Shown here piece by piece: positions 8,008 to 16,604 of a stretch of 52,415 nt of DNA. The stretch is from positions 75,928 to 128,342 of the forward strand of contig DHRK01000042.1 of NCBI GenBank assembly GCA_002410325.1. Direction: 5' to 3'. The notes below the pieces were generated by a model. That model ran no database searches. It was not told where the DNA came from and saw nothing but the letters and a program-made list of their open reading frames with translations. Numbering within the stretch: position 1 is the first letter of the stretch; the number at the start of each line of letters is the position of its first letter. The position numbers and the translations under genes are program-made. The DNA is from Syntrophomonas sp. UBA5314 (GTDB lineage Bacteria; Bacillota; Syntrophomonadia; Syntrophomonadales; Syntrophomonadaceae).

Positions 8008-9780
8008 ATGGAGAACACCGCTTACTGGTATGTACCTACTATATCGGCCCAAATATCTATTCAGATAATCATGGCTTTAGTCTTTACCTATCTTTATTTT
8101 CATGATCGTAAACCTTTTTTAATCCTTTGGGGGATCGGGTGTTATGGCTGGGTTTTGAAATTATCCATGGATTTAGTCATTTTCTTTAGCCAGGCAATGG
8201 TAAGCTCTCTTTTTTTTCTACAGATCGGTTGCCTGGTGGGAAGCTTCTTTCTCTGCTGGGGCAGCATAAATTTCATGGGGAAAAAGCTGCCCCGGTTGTG
8301 GGTAATTTGGGTCTGGGCGGTGTTCATCGGGAGCATTCTTTCCCTGGTTTTCTTCAAATCGCTGACCGACCTGATTATGCTGGCAATCACGCTGGGGGTG
8401 CTCTTCATCTATACCTGGACCGGGCTGGCTTTTCTCAAAGCCGGTAACATAGAGGTCATCGGTCAGCGGCTCACGGGGTGGAGCCTGATCCTGACCGGGT
8501 TGCACTTTGCCAATTATCCCTGGCTAAAGGATGTGGAGTGGATTGCTCCCTGGGGTTACCTGCTGGCAGGCGCGTTGACATTTCTTATATCGATCGGCAT
8601 TCTGCTGGTTTATTACCAGCGCATCAGAACCAATCTTTTGGAGAGTGAAACCCGCCTGCAGCTGCTGGCGGAAAACGCCCAGGATCTTATCTACCGATAC
8701 AGGCTGGTTCCAAGCCCCGGCTTCGACTATGTCAGTCCCGCCTCCCTGGCTATTACCGGATATTCTCCCGATGATTTTTATGCCGGATTGGCCGACAAAC
8801 TGCAGCTGGTGCCTCCTCAAGAAAACCTGAACCCTGATCATTCTGAGGGTTGTGCCGGGAAAATTGTTAAAACCCAGCCAATATTATGTAAAGATGGACG
8901 TGAAGTTTGGATCGAACAGCGCAGCACGGGTGTTGTTAACCAATCCGGGCAGTTGATAGCCATCGAAGGAATTGCCCGGGATGTTACCCAACGAATGAAA
9001 ATCGAGGAGGAGCTGCGCCGGATGGAAGAGTCCCGTATACACCTCTTAACTAATATTTCCCACGATCTCAGGACGCCCCTGGCTACGGTGCAAGGTTATA
9101 TAAAAGCAATGCTGGACCAGGTAATCAGCGAGCCAAGCGAACAAAACCAGTATCTTACCCTGATTTACAACCGGGTTCTCAAGATCAAACAGCTTATTCA
9201 AGATTTATTTGAACTGGCTCAACTGGAATCACGTAGCTTCGAATTCAACCTGCAGCGGGTCGCTATTGACGAATTAATGGCTCGTTTGTTCGGCAAATAC
9301 GAAACCGATATCGATAATGCGGGGCTGAAATATGAAACGGAATTTCCCGGCCCCGGCGGGGCAGGTGAGAAAGCAGTATGGGCGGAAATTGACGCCCACC
9401 AAATAGAACGGGTTTTTGACAACCTGATCTATAATGCCATCAAACACACGCCCCCGGGAGGCGTAATTACCGTTGCCTACAATAAAGTACCCAAAGATAA
9501 AGGACCGGACTTAAATGAAATGAACCGGGAAAAGGACAGTGAATTGGAACTGCTGGTCCAGGTAAAGGATACCGGAGCAGGCATTTCTCCCGAGGAGCTG
9601 CCCTTTATTTTTGACCGCTATTACAAGGGGGGGTCCACGTCAGCAGCGCTGAGGAACAGCACCGGATTGGGCTTATCAATTGCCAAAGAGATTATTGAGT
9701 ATCATAATGGCCGGATATGGGCCGAAAGCACTGTAAAGAAGGGGAGCACTTTTTATTTCACTCTGCCGCTAAAGAATTAA
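8008..9780 (+). CDS. PAS-domain sensor histidine kinase
   Basis: 590 residues. Residues about 1-205 contain about seven hydrophobic helices and form a membrane sensor region of unknown ligand. A PAS domain follows (about 215-335), then HisKA with the phospho-acceptor His about 352 in LTNISHDLRTPLATVQ, and HATPase_c with the N box NLIYNAIKHTPPGG, G1 VKDTGAGISPEEL, F box FIFDRYYKGG and G2 TGLGLSIAKEI. It is complete and should be active, phosphorylating the response regulator just upstream. The start follows GGGAAAGGAACC. The extended membrane region resembles multi-helix sensors that detect lipids or envelope state, but the signal is unknown. Confidence 0.93.
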   Translation: MENTAYWYVPTISAQISIQIIMALVFTYLYFHDRKPFLILWGIGCYGWVLKLSMDLVIFFSQAMVSSLFFLQIGCLVGSFFLCWGSINFMGKKLPRLWVIWVWAVFIGSILSLVFFKSLTDLIMLAITLGVLFIYTWTGLAFLKAGNIEVIGQRLTGWSLILTGLHFANYPWLKDVEWIAPWGYLLAGALTFLISIGILLVYYQRIRTNLLESETRLQLLAENAQDLIYRYRLVPSPGFDYVSPASLAITGYSPDDFYAGLADKLQLVPPQENLNPDHSEGCAGKIVKTQPILCKDGREVWIEQRSTGVVNQSGQLIAIEGIARDVTQRMKIEEELRRMEESRIHLLTNISHDLRTPLATVQGYIKAMLDQVISEPSEQNQYLTLIYNRVLKIKQLIQDLFELAQLESRSFEFNLQRVAIDELMARLFGKYETDIDNAGLKYETEFPGPGGAGEKAVWAEIDAHQIERVFDNLIYNAIKHTPPGGVITVAYNKVPKDKGPDLNEMNREKDSELELLVQVKDTGAGISPEELPFIFDRYYKGGSTSAALRNSTGLGLSIAKEIIEYHNGRIWAESTVKKGSTFYFTLPLKN

Positions 9781-9904
9781 GAACAGTTGGAGCATGTTTT
9801 CGTCCGCTAATTTTCGTTGTCAGCCATCCCTAACATCTATCAATTAATGTATAGTATTATGCCATAACCGTAGTTAGGGGAAGCCAAGCCTGACTCTACA
9901 AGGT

Positions 9905-10432
9905 TTATTTTTTAGGCATAGTAAAGATGCTTCCATCGAAAGAGTTTCTGTAAGGCTTTAAGTCTCCCAGGTCTTTGCCGCATTTTGAACAGTGGGTGGT
10001 ATACCAGGAAAAATCGGTCTGACAGTCAGGGCATTTCCATTGCTCTTCCTGCTCTTTTAGAAAGGCCTCCATTCCCTTATTTATAATAGTCATCATATTG
10101 AGCCTTATAGTGTTCAAATGAGGAAGCATTTCGGTCGCGATTTGCGATTTTTCTGAAGGCTGGTACATTGCACAGGGAAAGTCCGGGCAGGTCAGGCATC
10201 GTTCTACGGCTTTTTCCCGGGCGCAGGTCCGCATAGTGCAGGTGGCGCAGCCGCCGAACTCGGCGCAGCCTTCAAATACTGCATCCGATTTGCAGCCGTG
10301 ACATTTCAGTTCGGCCCCGGATTCGACCCAGAATTCTGCGAAGGGATCTTTAACCCCGGTTTGATAGGCTTTCATGATGGAACAGGCTCCACAATACATA
10401 CTGCAGTAGGATTCATACGTATAATCGCTCAT
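9905..10432 (-). CDS. DUF3795-family Cys-rich protein
   Basis: About 175 residues and rich in cysteine: CSMYCGACSI near the N-terminus, CHGCKSD, then the CATCTMRTCA and CLTCPDFPC clusters typical of DUF3795 proteins, followed by a helix and a C-terminal zinc ribbon (CPDCQTD...CSKCGKD). It is probably cytosolic and metal-binding; the function of the family is unknown to me. The ATG at 10432 follows AGGAGAGGGG; the upstream ATG at 10462 has no such site. It stands alone between the two-component operon and the acyltransferase cluster, on the minus strand. Confidence 0.75.
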   Translation of the reverse strand: MSDYTYESYCSMYCGACSIMKAYQTGVKDPFAEFWVESGAELKCHGCKSDAVFEGCAEFGGCATCTMRTCAREKAVERCLTCPDFPCAMYQPSEKSQIATEMLPHLNTIRLNMMTIINKGMEAFLKEQEEQWKCPDCQTDFSWYTTHCSKCGKDLGDLKPYRNSFDGSIFTMPKK

Positions 10433-10525
10433 GATAATACCCCTCTCCTTTGATAATCGCATGATATTTTAAACGTTGGAACATAGAGTCAGCAGTTATC
10501 ACATCCGAAGTATCGGGTGCATCAA

Positions 10526-10855
10526 TTAGCGCTTTAGGAATTCAATGGACGTAATGGTGCTTATCCCGGCTTTTCGATACATTTCCGAAATTTCATCCCG
10601 GGACAGTTTGCCTCTTATTTCAGTTGCATCTGTGATAATAATGGCATCATAACCCCTATTGGTACCGCCCACGGCCGTATTATAAACACAATATTGGGCG
10701 GCAAAACCTACAACATAGAGCTTTTGAACCTGGTTGATGCTGTCGTTTCCGACATGTTTGGCAAATCTGCCTCATCCATCACCGGTTACCTAGTAGATTC
10801 AGATTCCTCTTTTTTAGCTCCCATCAGTGTTGTTCAGCGATCGTGTTCTTTTCAT
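10526..10855 (-). pseudogene. degraded isochorismatase-family hydrolase
   Basis: On the minus strand an ATG at 10855 with a good site (GGAGGG six bases upstream) opens a frame of only 13 codons before a stop. Further on, an intact 60-codon stretch ending at 10526 encodes the C-terminal part of a cysteine-hydrolase (isochorismatase/nicotinamidase fold): LYVVGFAAQYCVYNTAVGG contains the nucleophile-Cys region and GYDAIIITDAT follows as usual. The normal protein is about 180-200 residues, so the middle has been deleted and stops have accumulated. The Asp and Lys of the catalytic triad, normally in the missing part, are absent. Expression of a functional enzyme is very unlikely. Confidence 0.75.
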
Positions 10856-10900
10856 GCTAATCCCTCCATGTTTACTAAAGCCGTATTAGGAAGCAGGCGG

Positions 10901-12208
10901 TTATAGAGAACTCAATTCATCTACCATGAAGTCCATCAAGGTATTAACATCTTGGCCCCTGTGTGATGGCTCACAATAACTGGCTAGCAGGGTCAGGGTT
11001 CTATTGTAGGAACTGACCCCCAGCAAAAAACCGGGCGCATAAATTGTTGGCGGAACAAGATAAGCATCACAGGCAGAAATCTGTCCAAACTGCAATGGAC
11101 TGATAATCCCCGTATTGGTTAAGGTTGGAGAAAGCTTGCCGATTTCCAAAACCTGGGGCCGGGCTGCTTGAAAAAGGGCGCGTAGTTGTGCATATTCTAT
11201 AGCCTCTTGCGCTTCAATTCTCACGGCTTGAGGCAACTCTACTTGAGATTGCTTTAATTCATCAATAGACCTGGACACCCTTTTTAATGTCCCTAGAAAA
11301 GCTTCTTCCTCCACCCGGCAGGTTACTGAAGCTATCGTTACCGACAGGTTGCAAATATCCTGAGACGGATCGGTTTTAAAGAACTGACGCAAATCCATGG
11401 TTAGACAGATCTCCCGGTCATCCCCGGCCGGTGGGTTCAATAGTTTAAACATACTTCTAAAAAAGGAAGTCAAAATTACGGTATTGATAGTTACTGCCTG
11501 AGTTTTGCCAAATGCTCTAATTCTATCGAAGGATTCATCAGCAAAACGGCGCATGGAAATATGCATTTCCTTTGATTCAAAACCGTAATAGGGAAAGGCC
11601 CAGGTAGCGAAGGGTAGAGGCTGGGCATGGGGATCCAGTAATGCCAGTGGCTCCTTAATACCTAGGGCCTCGAAGTAGCTCTTCTGGTCCATCCGGCGTT
11701 TGGTATTCGGCTCAGGTTTATATTGGGGGTCCTTTAATAAGCTTGAATACATTTCGGCCAGCAACTGCAGATATGCTTTAAGACCTCCAGCGTCGGAACA
11801 GGCGTGACATATCTTTACACAAATAATATCATTATCGGCGGTCCGAATTAGCCTTACATTCAGCATCTGGCCTTTATAATAAAATGGGCTCTTTATGAAC
11901 TGTTCAATTGCCGCTTGTTTATCATCATTCAGTACAAACTCAACCCACTGAATTCCGTCTGGATTTTCAAAGGGCTGCCAATAAGGTTGTTTATCATCTT
12001 CAATAAACTGGCACCGCAATACCGGTTCAGCATCCAAAGATAATCTAACCGCTTTTTTAAAAACATCTGTATCCAGGTGTTGCTCGAATGTAATAACCGC
12101 CTGGATTTGCATATTGTAGTATCCGTAACCAAGTAAATAACAGGCTCGATCAAATCCAGTTACGGGCGTTATGGTAGGAGTCCCATCTGTCAATAGGCTC
12201 GCTTCCAT
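10901..12208 (-). CDS. condensation/chloramphenicol-acetyltransferase-fold acyltransferase
   Basis: 435 residues. The sequence CVKICHACSDAGGLKAYL contains the HxxxDxxG active-site motif (His about 135, Asp about 139) of the CAT/condensation-domain superfamily, also found in alcohol acetyltransferases, wax-ester synthases and PapA-type enzymes. A standalone protein of this length most likely transfers an acyl group from CoA or a carrier to an alcohol or amine. It is the last gene of the minus-strand unit starting at the operator near 15168-15185, behind the ICMT-like gene. AAAGGGG precedes the start. The substrate is unknown; the two C45 acyltransferases in the same regulon suggest a shared acylated product. 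Confidence 0.75.
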   Translation of the reverse strand: MEASLLTDGTPTITPVTGFDRACYLLGYGYYNMQIQAVITFEQHLDTDVFKKAVRLSLDAEPVLRCQFIEDDKQPYWQPFENPDGIQWVEFVLNDDKQAAIEQFIKSPFYYKGQMLNVRLIRTADNDIICVKICHACSDAGGLKAYLQLLAEMYSSLLKDPQYKPEPNTKRRMDQKSYFEALGIKEPLALLDPHAQPLPFATWAFPYYGFESKEMHISMRRFADESFDRIRAFGKTQAVTINTVILTSFFRSMFKLLNPPAGDDREICLTMDLRQFFKTDPSQDICNLSVTIASVTCRVEEEAFLGTLKRVSRSIDELKQSQVELPQAVRIEAQEAIEYAQLRALFQAARPQVLEIGKLSPTLTNTGIISPLQFGQISACDAYLVPPTIYAPGFLLGVSSYNRTLTLLASYCEPSHRGQDVNTLMDFMVDELSSL

Positions 12209-12261
12209 GTTTAAAACCCCTTTCTCTGTTTAAAAAGTAATATCTATATAGAGTCGAGATT

Positions 12262-12933
12262 TTACCAAACCGATGGTATTAAACGGTATGGTGTCTTTGC
12301 GCAATAATCCTGGTAGCCGGGAAGTTCTCTCAACAATAATTCCTCTTCGTTTCTTATCCGGAGGACCGTCCACGGTATGTGAAGAAGAGCAGGAATGACA
12401 GCCCAATAGGACCCCAGAGCCAGGGGAGCAAACAACACCATCGCCGATAGTCCAGTGTACATGGGATGACGTATGATCGAGTAGGGGCCGGTTGATATAA
12501 CCGCTTGCTCATTCTCAACGGTTATATTGCTTGAAGCGTAGCTGTTTTCCTTAAAAACCAGGATGATCAAAACATAACCCAGAAAAACCATTAGATTAGC
12601 CGCAATCACCACCCAAACCGGCACCGTTGACCAGTGAAAGCGAAAATCAAAGCCGGGGATTATATAAGCGAGAAAAAACAAGTTAAAGAAAACAGGAATT
12701 TTTTTTACTGTTTCCTGGTCTTCACCCTGCCGTCGCCTTGCTAAAAATTCAGGGTTTCTTTTGAAAAAATAAACGGTAATGAAAAGAGTGGGGATAAAAA
12801 ATATAGTTAAATAGATCCAGGCCTGCCAGTATCTCAAGGTACCCGAGGGAAGTAAGATGACCAGAGCCAACACCAGCATCATGATAATCGGAAATGAAAA
12901 GGCTTTAAGTTTTGAATGTGCAGCACTATCCAT
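12262..12933 (-). CDS. isoprenylcysteine carboxyl methyltransferase-like membrane protein
   Basis: 223 residues with about five to six membrane helices. The C-terminal half carries the ICMT/PEMT signature (GPYSIIRHPMYTGLSAMVLFAPLALGS followed by R-x-R-x-E-E-L-L), which binds S-adenosylmethionine in this superfamily. In bacteria such proteins methylate small lipophilic substrates or lipids; the actual substrate is unknown. AGGAGG lies just upstream of the ATG. It sits between the first C45 acyltransferase (downstream end at 12977, 43 bp away) and the condensation-fold protein, so probably belongs to the same operon. Confidence 0.8.
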   Translation of the reverse strand: MDSAAHSKLKAFSFPIIMMLVLALVILLPSGTLRYWQAWIYLTIFFIPTLFITVYFFKRNPEFLARRRQGEDQETVKKIPVFFNLFFLAYIIPGFDFRFHWSTVPVWVVIAANLMVFLGYVLIILVFKENSYASSNITVENEQAVISTGPYSIIRHPMYTGLSAMVLFAPLALGSYWAVIPALLHIPWTVLRIRNEEELLLRELPGYQDYCAKTPYRLIPSVW

Positions 12934-12976
12934 AAAATCTCCTCCTGAACTGCCGGCTTTTAATATTTATAGCGCT

Positions 12977-14032
12977 TTAAAGGGTGTAGCGCACATATCC
13001 ATACTCGCAGGGATTGCCTGCCGCGATATAGATTGCGCCTTCTCCTGGAACCATGATGTAGGAGGCCAGGGTTGCGGATGGAAATTGGCTTTGGGGGTCT
13101 ACATGGCTGCAGATTGATTTGGGATAAGCGTCATGGTCAGACAACATCTCCGTGGCTATTTCAAGATTTATTTTGCCGTAATGTTTATCTGCCAATGTGG
13201 TTATTCTGTCTAAACGGTGATAGCTGTCAGGTGCGATTAAGGGAGCTGTATCCCCTTTTTTAAAACGTTCGGTAATATAATGGTTGGAATGCAAAAGTAA
13301 GCCGTTTTTCGGGAACAATATCTCGAAATCATCGTGAACGCTTTCGATACCCATCATTTGTCCATTTGTATCAGCCAAATGATAATAACCCAGTCCATGG
13401 GCCGCTTGTTTTAAAACAGCTATCCCATCCTGGACATTTCTTTGCCTCATCACTTTGGGCATGTAGCAGCCCAGAGGAAGGCTGAATGCGTAATTCTGGT
13501 CTATGGTGGCGTTGGCGCATATCCCCATGCCAGCCGATGAAAGGGTATACTCGGAAGAGTTGGCCAATGATAAAACATACTGAACCAGGCCGTCGGAATG
13601 ATGGAGCTTTAACAAATCCAGCGGCGTTCCGGGAAACCAGTCTATGGTCTGGCCGAGCAGGGTCTGGCCGCTTTCGGTGGCTTCTCCGGTAGCTGCCAAA
13701 GATGTGCACATAGGCGTTATAGTATTGTAGTAAAAGCTCAGTTCGAAACTGCACTTTTGGAGCAACACTTTTTCAAATTTTAGTCCTGCCCCCCGGGCCT
13801 GACCCTGCATGATTTCGAGCAGGTATGGATCAAAGTCTTTAAGCAGGGGAAGAAAGCGCATAGCTTTGGAAGTGATCTCTTCACGTGACGCATTATACAA
13901 AAGGTTAATCCCCATAAGGGTATTCTCTAATCCCAGGCGAATACTGTCCCGGCATGCCTCTCCCCATTGCTGCCCGATCTCATAGGGCGTACCCCGGCAC
14001 TCAATAACCTTGAGTTTTTTTACATCCTTCAT
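12977..14032 (-). CDS. C45 peptidase / acyl-CoA:6-APA acyltransferase-like enzyme, copy 1
   Basis: About 351 residues. The N-terminus IECRGTPYEIGQQWGEAC and the nucleophile motif MCTSLAATG (Cys about 109) match the isopenicillin N acyltransferase/C45 family of Ntn hydrolases. In that family autocleavage before the Cys yields an alpha/beta enzyme that makes or breaks amide bonds of acylated amino compounds. Also present are LLGQTIDWFPG, SSAGMGICANATI, HSNHYITERF and the C-terminal MVPGEGAIYIAAGNPCEYGYVRY. The ATG at 14032 aligns exactly with the paralogue at 15313-16371 and follows AAAGGAG; the GTG at 14074 is an extension. It is preceded by the 69-residue zinc-ribbon gene. Confidence 0.85.
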   Translation of the reverse strand: MKDVKKLKVIECRGTPYEIGQQWGEACRDSIRLGLENTLMGINLLYNASREEITSKAMRFLPLLKDFDPYLLEIMQGQARGAGLKFEKVLLQKCSFELSFYYNTITPMCTSLAATGEATESGQTLLGQTIDWFPGTPLDLLKLHHSDGLVQYVLSLANSSEYTLSSAGMGICANATIDQNYAFSLPLGCYMPKVMRQRNVQDGIAVLKQAAHGLGYYHLADTNGQMMGIESVHDDFEILFPKNGLLLHSNHYITERFKKGDTAPLIAPDSYHRLDRITTLADKHYGKINLEIATEMLSDHDAYPKSICSHVDPQSQFPSATLASYIMVPGEGAIYIAAGNPCEYGYVRYTL

Positions 14033-14074
14033 AGCGGATAGGCTCCTTTCAAACCGTCTTATAATTTTCGTCAC

Positions 14075-14284
14075 TTACAAGCCGCGATAGCGCAGAACCT
14101 TATCCCAAACGTCGATAAGCTCGGGATTCAGCCCGGTTATCTTCTGGCATTCTTCCTGAACCAGTTTGTTGCAATCGTCGCAAACATGGTGTTTACCGCG
14201 ATTGTATTTGATGTCTTTGTAGCGAAAATCGGAAAAGGGTATGGCGAATTCCTTTTTGCAGATTAAACATGTGGTTGTATACAC
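14075..14284 (-). CDS. 69-residue zinc-ribbon protein, also found fused to TetR
   Basis: A complete small protein with CLIC (about 6-9) and CDDC (about 35-38) metal-binding pairs, a charged linker and a helical C-terminus (ECQKITGLNPELIDVWDK). It somewhat resembles DUF2197/YlaI-like zinc proteins. It is almost identical (about 46 of 58 aligned residues) to the last 70 residues of the TetR protein at 16605-17501, so the domain occurs both alone and fused in the same regulon. It sits between the alpha/beta hydrolase and acyltransferase copy 1 and is probably co-transcribed with them. A role as accessory or metal sensor partner of the TetR protein is inference. Confidence 0.8.
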   Translation of the reverse strand: MYTTTCLICKKEFAIPFSDFRYKDIKYNRGKHHVCDDCNKLVQEECQKITGLNPELIDVWDKVLRYRGL

Positions 14285-14320
14285 GGTTTATCACTCCTGC
14301 CTAACTGACCTGATAGTAAG

Positions 14321-15124
14321 CTATTTAGTTAAAAAATCCTGTACTAGCCTGTTAAACTCTTGAGGTTTTTCTACAAAAGGATGGTGGCAGCAGTCTTTCA
14401 TCATGACTTTTCCGGAGTTTTCAATCTTCCCATGGATGTAGTCTCCGATTTCCATAACATAATGACTGTCCCTGTCCCCAATAATCATTAATACAGGAAT
14501 CTTAATCTCTCCAAGGCGTTCATAAGCTGACGGATCTAATGCCACGTCCCACATTGGATTCCAGCGAAAAACATTGACGGAATCCTTCACCAATTGAACT
14601 ACACTGGCTCTGGCTTCGGGATGATTCGGAGATGGGAAGAAATAATCCCACAAGGGAGAAGTAAGAATATAGTTGATTCCAGCCTCGATTCCCTGGGCTT
14701 GAATGATGCCCGGGAGTTCCATTACCGAAGCCAGGTAATCGGGGGGATAGGGATATCCCTTTAAACCTGAGCCAACCAACACCAATGATTTCACCGCTTC
14801 CGGATATTGCAGGGCAAACTCCAGCGCAACTGCTCCCCCCAGAGAAGAACCTATCAGATTAACCTTTGACAACTGCAAGACGTCAAGCAATGATTTTAAA
14901 TCTTCCATGTGCGAAAAAGGCCCCAGGGGAAGGTCGGATTTACCATATCCTCGTTGGTCAAGACAAACCACTTTATATTGGCTGGCAAAGGCTGCAGATT
15001 GATGCTTCCAGACCCGGTGGTCAGTAAAACCGCCGTGAATCAAGACCAGGGGTTCACCCTCGCCGCTAATGGAACAGAATAGCCGGGTATGGTTGACAGT
15101 TAAAAAATCCTCAATATGATTCAC
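14321..15124 (-). CDS. alpha/beta hydrolase
   Basis: About 267 residues with a complete alpha/beta-hydrolase triad: nucleophile Ser in IGSSLGGAVALEF, acid in IGDRDSHYV and His in CCHHPFVEKP, and the oxyanion HGG in VLIHGGFTDH. It is likely a soluble esterase, lactonase or amidase. The GTG at 15124 is preferred because AGGAGGGG lies just upstream, and the ATG further up has no site. It is the first gene after operator block A (15168-15218), followed by the zinc-ribbon gene, acyltransferase copy 1, the ICMT-like gene and the condensation-fold gene, so it heads that unit. Its substrate may be the product of the acyltransferases, which is inference. Confidence 0.88.
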   Translation of the reverse strand: MNHIEDFLTVNHTRLFCSISGEGEPLVLIHGGFTDHRVWKHQSAAFASQYKVVCLDQRGYGKSDLPLGPFSHMEDLKSLLDVLQLSKVNLIGSSLGGAVALEFALQYPEAVKSLVLVGSGLKGYPYPPDYLASVMELPGIIQAQGIEAGINYILTSPLWDYFFPSPNHPEARASVVQLVKDSVNVFRWNPMWDVALDPSAYERLGEIKIPVLMIIGDRDSHYVMEIGDYIHGKIENSGKVMMKDCCHHPFVEKPQEFNRLVQDFLTK

Positions 15125-15167
15125 AATTGATCCCCTCCTAAAGTACAAATTGGATTGATTATTCTGG

Positions 15168-15218
15168 CTAACTACCGTTTGTTAGTGAATGGTTATGGTT
15201 TACCGGTTAAACGCACAA
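15168..15218 (-). promoter_or_regulatory. TetR-type operator and promoter, block A
   Basis: CTAACTACCGTTTGTTAG at 15168-15185 is an imperfect inverted repeat (CTAAC-N8-GTTAG), identical to block B and one base different from block C. Reading on the minus strand, a weak -10 (AACCAT, 15189-15194) and a TTGTGC-like -35 (about 15213-15218) lie just upstream, so a repressor bound here would cover the transcription start. It precedes the alpha/beta hydrolase start at 15124 by 44 bp. Confidence 0.75.
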
Positions 15219-15312
15219 GAAATATTTGTTGGGTGAGCTTTTTTTAAAACCTAATTAAGGATTTTATATGATTACCGTTGTCTGTTCAGGGCATAACCAA
15301 GAAATCAGCACT

Positions 15313-16371
15313 TTAAAACTGATAACGCACAAAACCGTTCTCGCAGGGGTTGCCCCGGGCAATGTAGATGGCCCCTTCCCCGGGAACCATGACAAACGAG
15401 GCCAGGGTTGACGATGATATAGGGACGCTTTCATCGATGTGGCGGCATATTGAATTGGGATAATGGTCGTGGTCAGCCAGAATTTCCATGGCTGTTTCCG
15501 GAGTTATATGGCCATAATGCCGGGTGAAAAGGCTGCTGATGGTATCCAAACGATCATAGCTGTCGGGTTGAACAGCGGCTGCCGTGTCCCGGGCCCTAAA
15601 GCGTTCAGTTATATAGTGGTTGGAGTGCAATAGGATATTGCGCTGGGGATGCATTATTTCAAAATCGTCATGGGTGCTTTCGATTCCACATATTTGCCCG
15701 CTGCCGTCTGCCAACTGGTAGTAGCCTCCTCCCCGGGCGGTCTGCTTGAGTAGAGCTAATGCCCCGTCTATGGTTTTCTGCCGCATGACCTTAGGAATGT
15801 AAGCGGACACGGGAAGGGTAAATTCGTGCTCCCTGGCAAAAGTGGCGTTGAGGCATATGCCAAATCCGGCTGAAGATAAGGTATAATCACCCCAGTTATT
15901 AAAGCACAATACGAATTGCACCAGGCCATCATTGTGGTGGATTTTCAAAAAATCGATAGTTGATCCGGGCACAAAGTCGATGTTCTGGCCTAATAAGGTT
16001 TGGCCGCCTGCGGTAGCGCTCCCGGTTGCCGCGAACGCCGTACATAAGGTGTGTACGCCGGTTATCGCCTGGGCGGTGAAATCAGTCATACACTTCAGGG
16101 TGACAATTTCTTCGAAGGGAATCCCGGTCCCATCGGCCTGGCCCCTCATAATTTCAACCAGGTAGGGGTCGAACCTTTCAATATGGGGAAGGTGTTCCGT
16201 GGCTATGGAGAGTACCTGTTCCCTGGATAGATTTGAGAAAGAGACCATTGTGCCTATAACGTTTCTGGTTGTAGCTAAGATGTTTTCTTTACAGGCTTTT
16301 CCCCATTGCAGACCTATCTCATAGGGAGTGCCGCCGCACTCAATCAGCTTAAATTCTCCGGCATTCTCCAA
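15313..16371 (-). CDS. C45 peptidase / acyl-CoA:6-APA acyltransferase-like enzyme, copy 2
   Basis: 352 residues, a close paralogue of copy 1 along its full length: IECGGTPYEIGLQWGKAC, the nucleophile segment LCTAFAATGSATAGGQTLLGQ (Cys about 110), NHYITERFRARDTA and a C-terminal MVPGEGAIYIARGNPCENGFVRY. It should be an Ntn-type amide acyltransferase or hydrolase activated by cleavage before the Cys. It has its own promoter and operator (block B, 16456-16505), so it is regulated with but transcribed apart from copy 1. The start is only weakly supported by TTGGAGA. Keeping two divergent copies under one repressor suggests two substrates or two steps. Confidence 0.85.
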   Translation of the reverse strand: MENAGEFKLIECGGTPYEIGLQWGKACKENILATTRNVIGTMVSFSNLSREQVLSIATEHLPHIERFDPYLVEIMRGQADGTGIPFEEIVTLKCMTDFTAQAITGVHTLCTAFAATGSATAGGQTLLGQNIDFVPGSTIDFLKIHHNDGLVQFVLCFNNWGDYTLSSAGFGICLNATFAREHEFTLPVSAYIPKVMRQKTIDGALALLKQTARGGGYYQLADGSGQICGIESTHDDFEIMHPQRNILLHSNHYITERFRARDTAAAVQPDSYDRLDTISSLFTRHYGHITPETAMEILADHDHYPNSICRHIDESVPISSSTLASFVMVPGEGAIYIARGNPCENGFVRYQF

Positions 16372-16455
16372 TCCAGGCCACTCCTCTCCCTTATATCGGA
16401 ACCGACCGGTCTTTCATAGTAATGATCATTACCGTGGGGCCTTCATACAGTAAAG

Positions 16456-16505
16456 CTAACTACCGTTTGTTAGTTTATTGTAACTGTTTACCATTTGAAA
16501 CGCAA
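16456..16505 (-). promoter_or_regulatory. TetR-type operator and sigma-A promoter, block B
   Basis: The operator CTAACTACCGTTTGTTAG spans 16456-16473. On the minus strand it directly follows a near-consensus promoter: -35 TTGCGT (16500-16505), 17-bp spacer, -10 TACAAT (16477-16482). The operator therefore covers the expected transcription start, a classic repressor position. It drives acyltransferase copy 2 (start 16371). Confidence 0.85.
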
Positions 16506-16604
16506 CAGGAAATGTATACTAATGAAAAATTGATTTCTTCAGGTCGCCAAAATCAGATTCTAAAGACAATTTTGTCCCAACCCAAAATACGGTTATCCGC
16601 TTCC

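Noticed and set aside
10694..10906. Plus-strand 70-residue open frame opposite the isochorismatase remnant
   Set aside because: It is the shadow of the decayed minus-strand gene; no ribosome binding site or family resemblance.
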